Shown: one piece after another, positions 22,120-29,278 of the stretch
Layout: each line of letters opens with the position of its first letter
Position numbering within the stretch: the stretch's first letter is position 1
NCBI GenBank assembly: GCA_009801015.1
Contig: VHZZ01003034.1
Coordinates: 51,832 to 81,109 of the forward strand
Source: Silene noctiflora
Taxonomy: Eukaryota; Streptophyta; Magnoliopsida; Caryophyllales; Caryophyllaceae
DNA length: 29,278 bases
Direction of reading: 5' to 3'
Made by a program: the position numbers and the translations under genes
Notes under the pieces: generated by a model
Told to the model about the DNA's origin: nothing
Database searches by the model: none
What the model saw: only the letters and a program-made list of their open reading frames with translations

Positions 22120-25100
22120 AGTAAATTAATTATTAACAAGTTTTCTATTAAAATTAGGAAAAAAATAAATATGTACAATTTTCCTATTAAAATTATAAAA
22201 TTATACCCTGTTATTATTATGGTTAAAATAAATTAGTCATTTACATTTCTTATTAGAATTAGGAAAAATTATTTATTTACAATTTTTCCTATTAGAAACC
22301 ATTTTATAAAAAAAAATTAGTTATGTTAAAAACTACCACTTTTCATTATTACTCCCTTCGATCCAGACAAATGGTAACAATTACTATAAATGGACGATCC
22401 ATAAAAATGGTAACATACTTAATTTGGCAAAAAAAAAAGACAAGATTATCCTTATTCAAACACATTATTTACAAATTTGCCATTGTAAGGCCTACCCACC
22501 ACCCACCACCCACTCATTAACTCACCTAAACCCACTTTTCATTGTTTAATTACATTAAATAATTCATGTGGGCCCCAACAAAACCTTTCAATTTTACCCT
22601 TCACTTTTCCACATTTTCTTAAATAACACAATTTTCCCTATGTTATCATTTGTCTGGATCGGGGGAGTATAAAGTAAGACATGAATCTTATAGGGCGAAG
22701 GATAATTTCACTGCGGATGTGCAATTTTGCGAGGGGTAAGGTGGTTAATGGGGAGGGTAAATTTCTCGAGGGATAAGGTTAATCTCTCACATTTAAGAGT
22801 ATAATTTAAGAAATATAAACAAATACGATAGGGAGAATTGTCCATGGATAAGGATGGGGTTGGTTATGATGGGTTAGGTTGTTTAGTTGGGTAGGAAAGG
22901 AAAATGCGCGTGGAAAAATGTAAATATGGTAAGATAATATTAGAAAAGGTAAATTGATAAATTTTATTTGTAGGATATACTTTGAGAAAAAAGTGAGAAA
23001 AACACATATTATATATATAAGCTAAATGTCTATGAAATATCATGTATATAAACATACTCATTTTTTATTTTTAGTTCTGGTTCAAATGAGCGCACTTATG
23101 TCGCGATGAGAATCGAACCCCGAAGTTCATGGTTAGAGTAATAAAACTCTTACCACTTGAGTTAATTCTTATTCTCAAAAAAATGTACTCATAACATGTA
23201 CGTTTTATATAAAGAAAACAAATACGGAATGACAAAATAGAGTTTTAATGATTATAATGATTATCTATTCATTATGGGTAGGACATGAATCTTATATAGC
23301 GAAGGATGACTTCACCGGGCATGTGTATTTTATGAGGGGTTGTGGTGGTAGGGGTATGGTGGGTTTATGGGGAGGGAATAAATTTCTCGAGGGGTAGGAT
23401 TATTCTCCAACGTTTAAGAGTGCAATTTAAGGAATATAAGCAGATAAGCAGATATCGATAGGAGGAATTGTTTAGGAATATAGACGGGGTTGGTTATGAT
23501 TGGTTTAATTAGTTAGTTAGGTAGAAAAAGTGAATGCGGATGGAAAAAAGATATGGCGAAGTAATATTAGAACAGGTAAATAGATATATTTTACTTGAAT
23601 GATGTACTATGAGAAAATGAGAAAAACATACATATTATAAATTTATGCTAAATATCTCTCGGTATAATGTATATAAATACAATCATAATATGTCATATGT
23701 TTCATATAACAGAAACAAAAATATAACAATATCAATCAATTTAATATAAACTACTTAATATTCTCTTATTCATTAGGGGAAAGATATAAACCTTATATGC
23801 TTATGTGTGTATTTTTATGAGGGGTAGGGTAGGGGTATGATGAGTTTTTAGGGAGGTGGTAAGTTTCTCGAGGGGAGGGGTGGGTTAATATTTGGAATTT
23901 AAGAGTTGCAATTTAGGAAATATGAGCAGTTATCGAAAGGGGGAATTGTTCATGGATAGGGATGGAGTTGGTTACAATGGGTTATGTTGGTTAGTTTGGT
24001 GGAACGGATAAATGCGAATGGAAAAAGAAATGACATGGTGAGGTAATATTTTAAAAGGTAATAGATAAATTTCATTTGAAGGAAATATTATAAGAAAATG
24101 AGAAACGTACACATATTATAAATATAGACTAAATGCCTTTGAAGTATCGGGTTATACAAAATTACAAACGCACCCGTAACAAACACTACTTATAAAACGG
24201 AAAAAAAAAACCAATATTGGAGAGGGAAAGGGGTGAAGGATAAAAAAAAAAAAACTAGGGAATGACAAAAGAGTGGTTTGATGATTATAAGTATTCTCTA
24301 TTGAATTGATTGATATTGATCTATCTATTTCAATTCATGTAAAAGGAATAAGATGGAGGAGAAAAATGGATGAAAATATGGAAAATGAAGTATGAGAAGT
24401 TTGTTTCAAATTTATCCTATATTTGTGGGATTTTCGTTTGTATTTGAGCGGAAAATAGATCTCCCTATTTATATCCTCATTATTTCTCTATTACCTCATT
24501 TGTTAATAAAACATGAAATTTTTCATATTTTGTTTCTTGTCTCTTATCTTCTCATCAAAATAAAGCCTTAGACCTCTATTGAACAAGACATTCTCTATTG
24601 TATATCAAGTCTCTTATCCCTCAAGGTAGATGAATGACTTTTAATATCATATCTGACAAGTTTGGGAAGGTACGTAATGAGTTTAGTAAAGGTAGGGACC
24701 ACGAGAACAAATAGGAAAATTTATTAGTAAACACGACGTGCATAAAAATCCAAACTCATTAAATTTAGAGATCTTACTATAAAAATAAGTGCTATGTAAA
24801 ACTGAAAAATACACGTGAACAAAAACAAAAAAGTCTGGAGTATTGCCAAAAAAAAACTATAATTATGACATGAACTATGTACCATATTTCATTATATCGT
24901 GAAGTTCATCGCTGATTATTTTAGTATCTGTGCAACGCACCGGCATGAAAACTAGGCTATCATCTATAATTAACCCTCAAACAACCATGCCTAACTTTAA
25001 TCTTTGGGCCTTGACACTCAATGAAAAATTCAACATGAGTCAAGTTTCTCTTTTAACTCAAAAAACTAACCAACCGTCCGTAACAGAACACTAATGGAGC

Positions 25101-27284
25101 TTGAAAAAACTAATACTAATATTTTCTTGATTTTTTAATCCTTAATTATAGAAGCTACTCCATAGTATTTTGCAAATGCAAAACACTCATATTAGTCATA
25201 TACCACAAAAGATGACATAAATAATAAATAAATAAATAAATAAAAAGCAAGGATGTGTCAAAGAAAATCCAATCCTAAATGAATTAGTTTTGGCTGGCTA
25301 AAATACAATAAAAATGAGCTAAATTTAAGGATCCTTATGGTTAAGTACAATATCTGGTTTGTAGTGTCCTTCACCGCACACCTTTGGAGTGCCATGGGTC
25401 ATGACACCTGCTCATGTGATGCACATCTGCTTGACCTATTTAATATGTACAGCTATGGTGTACCACATGTTGCTTCACCCTGTTGCACCATGACTTGCTA
25501 ACTGACACATCACTACTGTCCCTAATGCTCATTATGCTTTCCAGGTGATGGGTAATGCCTCACACGTGCCTGCCTTAGTTATGCATTACCATGCCTATGT
25601 ACACCTTAAGCAAGTCCATGCTTGTGCAGTACCAACCAATCTTTAGCACTAGTCATATCCCCCCATGGATTAGCCTTGATCACTAGAGCTGTTAAAGTAC
25701 TTAATCTCGGATCAAATAAAATAATGATGTTGTAGGCAAGGTGGTTTGTTGGTCGATCTCATTTGCTTGGGACTTGGATTTGATGCTCCAGGTTACCAAC
25801 CCCATTTTGGATTGTATAGGCATTTCTAAGTTCTAACTATTAGGACCGGCATGGATTGGTGTTAATTGTTACAAGGGCGATTGAGGAATAACAGAAGGAG
25901 CTACTGGTGGTGGATAGAGGAAGAAGATAAAGATAGGGAAATAAATACCCTATCAAGAGAGTAATAGTTAGACAGGCCTCCACCTATGGGATGTATAACT
26001 CTCAGATGGAAGTAATATTTCCCCTAAAAAGCCTTTCACCCTCGCTTCAACACACTCTATCTTCCCTTGACCAACATCATAATCCTCTTTTTTCCCCGCT
26101 GTTTAGAGTCAACTACCATATATCAAAGAGAACCCTACATAGTGATATGGCCCTTGATACACACACATAACATCCACCTTGAACCACAATTTTGGCTTCT
26201 GACCAATGACATTTGGCTAATCAATACAGTAAATCTAGAAGGGTAAGCCAACTTTTCTTCTTTTCAGGAAAAGAGGAACGTATGTATCTGTTTATTTTTA
26301 TTACCCCCCTCTATATCTTACATGTAGAAAAAACAGGGGGAAACGACGTCCAACCTTCTTGTTTGTATAAATGCCACACGTTAGTGGTTCAAATTTCCAT
26401 AAGGTGATATCAGTCCAAATATAAAAACGTTACCCAACTATCAAGGCTCTAGCGCTTACCAGGTCGAGCTATCACATTTTCTTAAAAATCATGTCTACCG
26501 AACATTGTACTACAACTCGACCAAGCATACCATACCAATATACCATAGATCAGAGTTTATGATTCATTTCTGTCTATACCCCCACCTTAAGTTACCGTAG
26601 CTGCACAAAGGTCAAAGGATATCGCTTTATCCAGTGTAGTCGAAATTCTAAATTCCTCAATTTAGAATTTGACGACATTTCAATTGTACTTCACAATAAC
26701 TTGTACTCCACAACCTATCGAGATATGAAGGACCATTTTCCTTTACAACAACAACTAACCAGATACACACATAATTATCACTGTGACATCACATATATAG
26801 ATGTACTCCCTCCGTCCCAGTCATCAGTTTACCTTTTTTATCCTTTGTGACGGTCCTCTAATGAAATGTAAACAAATGATTGGGACGGAAAGTAAATTTG
26901 TAGCGAAATTTACATAGTCCAACGTTCTTGTAACCCTCAACGCCAACAAAAATCTCAACAAACACAAATTATTCTATAAGACGATATCACCTAAACCCCA
27001 GAAAAAACCCAGAAAATTTAGGCGACGAAAGACAAAAAAAAAAAAAAAAAAGTACCCCAGTAGTTTAAATTGAAAGATTAAACACCAAAAAAATGAAGAA
27101 AAAAGGGAAAATGGATACCTTGAGAAGGGGGGCTACGAAAGGGAGCAAATTTGGAAGAAGGGTCTTGAGTTAGTTGTTGTTCATTTCCAGTAGAGAAATG
27201 GCGAAAAAAGGAGAAAGGTTGAGGATTAGCAGAAGTAGATTGAAGAAATCGATGGAGTTTTTGAGATCCACGAAAGAGTGCCAT
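18957..27284 (-). CDS. Mitochondrial-type protein with two RRM-like repeats, six exons, 221 aa
   Basis: Exons on the minus strand are 27119-27284, 20622-20757, 20323-20407, 20197-20241, 19187-19287 and 18957-19089. All introns are GT-AG, and the split codons (phases 1, 2, 0, 0, 2) restore one frame without stops. Residues 1-35 are Arg/Ser/Phe-rich with few acids (MALFRGSQKLHRF, FRHFSTG), like a mitochondrial presequence. Residues 57-129 and 145-221 each read as beta-alpha-beta-beta-alpha-beta. Repeat 1 has LVYGRLLGI, KTDIINLFEGC, IKVEYDR, AMLLQFPSPSAFDAA and LLLKL. Repeat 2 has VGLIGLP, LDEMERFLSGC, LNIFAR, MKVATVGFPSQIEAM and IVTCLLQ. This is the RRM fold order, so RNA binding in mitochondria is a reasonable inference. 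The aromatic RNP1 residues are weak, and I cannot name the gene. Intron 1 is 6361 bp and full of mobile elements. An in-frame ATG at 27308 is an alternative start. Confidence 0.75.
22068..22118. repeat. TTA trinucleotide microsatellite
   Basis: About 17 uninterrupted TTA units lie just inside the Helitron-like 5' end. The related copy at 29085 has only a short version at the comparable place, so the expansion is copy-specific. Confidence 0.95.
22352..22667. mobile_element. Stowaway-like MITE (316 bp)
   Basis: The left end CTCCCTTCGATCCAGACAAA and the right end, read inward, CTCCCCCGATCCAGACAAA are near-perfect terminal inverted repeats. TA flanks both sides (22350-22351, 22668-22669). The interior is non-coding and AT-rich. 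It is nested in the Helitron-like element. Confidence 0.9.
22671..24305. repeat. Three diverged tandem repeats of about 490 bp
   Basis: Three successive blocks (from about 22675, 23280 and 23775) share the same order of words: GACATGAATCTTATA, a TATGAGGGGT-type G-rich stretch, TTTCTCGAGGG, a GGGTTGGTTATGATGGGTT-type stretch, ATGCG.(A)TGGAAAAA, and a GAGAAAAACA..ATATTATA motif followed by GCTAAATGTCT. The first block is longer because a SINE is inserted in it; without it the period is about 470-500 bp. They carry no open frame of note. Confidence 0.75.
23062..23185 (-). mobile_element. tRNA-derived SINE (124 bp) in the tandem-repeat array
   Basis: On the minus strand it has box A TTAACTCAAGTGGTAAGAG, box B GGTTCGATTCTCATC, the family tail GTGCGCTCATTTGAACCA and an A-rich 3' end. 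It is flanked by TACTCAT direct repeats (23055-23061 and 23186-23192). It interrupts the first tandem unit only, so it inserted after the array formed. It is not an intact tRNA gene. Confidence 0.7.
24956..26805. other. Intron 1 remainder, no gene recognised
   Basis: No coding region is supported. The stretch at about 25340-25700 is less AT-rich, with CCATG- and CACATG-type words, and may be a decayed mobile element. At 26380-26480 the minus strand shows GATAGCTCGACCTGGTAAGCG and TTTGAACCA at a spacing like that of the SINE family, possibly a worn third copy. A run of AAATA units lies near 25225-25243. Confidence 0.4.
26806..26892. mobile_element. Short Stowaway-like MITE (87 bp)
   Basis: The left end CTCCCTCCGTCCCAGTCAT and the right end, read inward, CTTTCCGTCCCAATCATTTG form inverted repeats. 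TA flanks at 26804-26805 and 26893-26894. It lies in intron 1, about 230 bp from exon 1 of the RRM-like gene. Confidence 0.85.
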
Positions 27285-27328
27285 TATTAATTTACGGATG
27301 CAAATCAAGAAGATGAAGTGAGCAAGTG

Positions 27329-27512
27329 AGGGTTTTTCGAGTCACGACCATGGGCTTTAGCGTAATCTCAATTTTATTTTATCGGGTTGTCGTCGTGCTC
27401 CAGTTTGAACAAACCTATATAAAGTTCTATGATACGCCATGGCCCATGGGCCACCATGAGTTGCACTTGCCTAACTGTCAATTTCCATTTCAACTGCATG
27501 ACACGAAGCCCA
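27329..27512 (-). promoter_or_regulatory. Site II and telobox cluster upstream of the RRM-like gene
   Basis: Upstream of the start codon lie a telobox (AAACCCT on the minus strand, 27329-27335), TGGGCT at 27351-27356, the palindrome GGCCCATGGGCC at 27441-27452 (two overlapping TGGGCC sites), and AGCCCA at 27507-27512. A TATATA sequence lies near 27416-27421. TGGGCY site II elements with teloboxes are known in plant promoters of ribosomal and nuclear-encoded mitochondrial genes, often bound by TCP factors. This agrees with the predicted targeting, but use in vivo is inferred. Confidence 0.55.
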
Positions 27513-27821
27513 ACTTATCGGCCCGTCCCATTTTCTCCAAACACGATGGATCGACCAAGACACGACCCACTTCTATCTCCACCCATCATCTTCGTTTCTA
27601 TTTGCTTTTTCGACTTTGTCCTTCCTTCCCTCTCTTCTTCAAGTAATAACAAGCTTTTCCAAATTCACTTCCTCTCTCTCTCTGAAGCCGACATCAATTC
27701 ATCAATTTTATCATAACCATTGCCAATATCATTTTAATATTTTGTCAATGTCATCACAATAACAACAATACAAGTTACCAAAAATTTCAAATTCTCAATA
27801 ATTATGATAGTTTGTCGAGTA

Positions 27822-28310
27822 TTTCCTTCGTTTCGGTCAATAGTTTACACTTAGACTCTGTTTGGTAAAATAAGCTGAAAACTGAAAAGCTACCTGAAAT
27901 CTGAAAAGCTAACTAAAATCTGAAAAGGTAGCTGATAAGGTAACTGAAAAGTATGAACTTATAAGATAATTGATTACAAAAAATTGTTTGACAAACTAAA
28001 TGAAAAGGTAGCTGATTTTTGGTAAAATGACGTAAAAGGATATGATAATTATTTAATATTATAGATTGAAGGGGTAATAAAGGGAAGATAATTTATTTCG
28101 CTTACCTTGAAATCCCAAATGCTGCCCTAGGTAGCATTTCATTTCAGGTAGCTTATTTGACTAAATATGTTATTTGCCAAACACTTGCAAAGAAATCCGG
28201 CAGCTGAAACTTTGATCAAATAAGTAACCTGGAGTGTCGTGCCAAACGGAGCCTTACTTTATTTCCACCCATAAAATAAAATAAGTGTAAATTATTCACT
28301 GTGACAGAAG
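27822..28310. mobile_element. Stowaway-like MITE interrupted by another MITE
   Basis: The left end TTTCCTTCGTTTCGGTCAAT and the right end, read inward, CTTCTGTCACAGTGAATAAT are degenerate Stowaway-type repeats. Both continue into TTTACACTTA, and TA lies outside each (27820-27821, 28311-28312). The middle is replaced by the TTA-flanked element at 27854-28253; without it the host element would be under 100 bp, like the one at 26806. Confidence 0.7.
27854..28253. mobile_element. TTA-flanked PIF/Harbinger-type MITE (400 bp)
   Basis: The ends GACTCTGTTTGGTAAAA and, read inward, GGCTCCGTTTGGCACGA form imperfect terminal repeats. TTA occurs on both sides (27851-27853, 28254-28256), the target duplication of PIF/Harbinger elements. 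Subterminal AAGCTGAAAA, AAAGCTACCTGAAA and GGTAGC words repeat inside in both orientations. No coding region is present. It inserted into an existing Stowaway. Confidence 0.75.
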
Positions 28311-28312
28311 TA

Positions 28313-29084
28313 GCAGTAATTAACAAATAATTTTAATAATCCTATAACAATTCAGTGAACAAATTGCAGCTTAGAAAACAATGACGAAAAACCCATTGAC
28401 ATGGGAATTGAGAAACACGTGGTAACATTAGTATAGTTCTAACCTCCAGATGAAAGCTAAGACGCGGCCTATGGGACTGTGGGAGATATTGTATAAGGAG
28501 GATGTGAATAATGAATAGTCCTAAATTAACTTGGATAAATCGAGAATCACGTAAATATCATCACTTCGACCCAAATTCGTTACGGTTTTTAACCATATAA
28601 CCATATTGTATTTACATCATCTTAACACCGTATCTTATATTTGTGTTTTTATTCATCACGTATCCTGATCGGAGATCAATCTAGTTATTTAACGTTAAAA
28701 AACAAAAAGAACCAAATAAAAACGACGTTTATATTAATAAGTAGGTATGATTCGAGGAGAGGTAAGTGGGATTCGTATGGTGTCGTACGTACGCCGTATT
28801 ACTATCATTTGAAATCTTTATTTATTTAGGTATGGTGACATGCTTGACAATGAAAGTCGAAAAGTGGCTACTTTTGAACCCTCCTCAAGTACTTCTACAC
28901 AAGATGGTTCAACACCCCAAAATTTCATTTGGGGACGGCTCTATTCATTCTTCTACTCATATTTATTAGCGCAACCAAAATATCTATTTCAAGCTTAAGA
29001 TGGATCGAATAATATATTATTTATATAGATAAGATATAATAAATTACTTAGATATTAGCAAAAGATTTATTTTATCTATGCAAA
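28313..29084. other. Intergenic DNA without a supported gene
   Basis: AT-rich sequence with two overlapping plus-strand frames (62 and 67 codons, 28641-28969) that lack any recognisable motif or start context. I see no RNA gene or repeat structure here. Confidence 0.5.
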
Positions 29085-29278
29085 TCAATCAATATCAATA
29101 TATATAACTAAAAGATACTTTTTTCAAGACACGTGGTAGTCTCCAACTTTTGTAAAACACTTATTTATAAATAATTAATTACATACAATTTTTTTATTAG
29201 AATTAGAAAATTATACACTTATTATTATTATTAAAGTAAATTAATTATTAACAAGTTTTCTATTAGAATTAGGAAAAA
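29085..29278 (+). mobile_element. 5' end of a second copy of the Helitron-like family (cut by the window edge)
   Basis: From TCAATCAATAT the sequence matches the start at 21998: ATATATAACTAAAAGA, TTTTTTCAAGACACGTG, TAGTC.CCAACTTTTGTAAAA, and later TTAATTATTAACAAGTTTTC. The copies differ by small indels and by the length of the ATT tract. Its 3' end lies outside the window. Confidence 0.6.

Larger units (their letters stand above)
21998..24955 (+). mobile_element. Candidate non-autonomous Helitron (second copy, in intron 1)
   Basis: It starts A^TCAATCAATATATATAAC, and the same start recurs at 29085. The right end has the hairpin GTGCAACGCAC, then CGGCATGAAAA and CTAG (24952-24955). These features fit Helitron 3' ends, though the next base is G, not the expected T. 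Inside are an (ATT)n tract, a Stowaway (22352-22667), three diverged tandem repeats and a SINE. No Rep/helicase frame is present. It sits wholly within intron 1 of the RRM-like gene. Confidence 0.5.

Noticed and set aside
23062..23185. tRNA gene on the minus strand
   Set aside because: Box A and box B are present, but an acceptor stem and a proper cloverleaf are not; the A-rich tail and target repeats indicate a SINE.
27326..27716. Plus-strand frames of 95-106 codons beyond the RRM-like gene start
   Set aside because: They overlap each other in different frames and cover the site II promoter region; no domain is visible.
1..29278. An intact LTR retrotransposon, CRISPR array or bacterial-type operon
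   Set aside because: No paired long terminal repeats with gag-pol frames, no regularly spaced short repeats and no polycistronic gene run are seen; the window is plant nuclear DNA.

Overview
This is nuclear DNA from a flowering plant. It is AT-rich, its genes are split by GT-AG introns, an adenylate kinase carries an organelle-type leader, and plant mobile elements are everywhere: Stowaway-like MITEs with TA target duplications, TTA-flanked MITEs, Helitron-like termini and tRNA-derived SINEs. A eudicot is likely. The exact order cannot be fixed from the sequence; Caryophyllales is only a weak guess.

Layout. Positions 1-6.4 kb hold repeats: a dinucleotide microsatellite, a candidate PIF/Harbinger-type element with a GC-rich core, a candidate Helitron with a Stowaway inside it, and a degenerate TTCAG/TTAAG-rich block. 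At 6526-9249 (+) lies a complete four-exon adenylate kinase gene (282 aa). Facing it from the other strand are two tandem copies of a double-EUL-domain (r40-type, ricin-B-like) lectin gene. The distal copy (13059-14533) is intact with five exons and 318 aa. The proximal copy (9932-11876) has two uncompensated frameshifts. The two lectin genes arose by a segmental duplication that also copied the last intron, last exon and 3' UTR of the adenylate kinase, leaving a dead kinase fragment at about 12.23-12.57 kb. From 14.5 to 18.9 kb there is intergenic and mobile DNA, including a SINE in the predicted leader of the intact lectin gene.

At 18957-27284 (-) I reconstruct a six-exon gene for a 221-aa protein with a mitochondrial-type presequence and two RRM-like beta-alpha-beta-beta-alpha-beta repeats. 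Its first intron is about 6.4 kb and contains a roughly 3-kb Helitron-like element. That element in turn holds a Stowaway, three diverged tandem repeats of about 490 bp, and a SINE. The promoter side of this gene carries site II (TGGGCY) and telobox motifs. The right end (27.8-29.3 kb) has a TTA-flanked MITE nested inside a Stowaway, and the 5' end of a second copy of the Helitron family running off the window.

Functionally the genes are unrelated: organellar adenylate homeostasis, a stress-type lectin, and a putative organellar RNA-binding protein. Their grouping is ordinary plant synteny, not an operon. The points of most interest are the duplication that captured part of a neighbouring gene, the decay of one lectin copy, the SINE in the lectin leader, and the unnamed two-repeat mitochondrial protein. 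I did not find a clear novel multi-gene system. Exon joins were made by eye from reading frame, splice signals and paralogue comparison.
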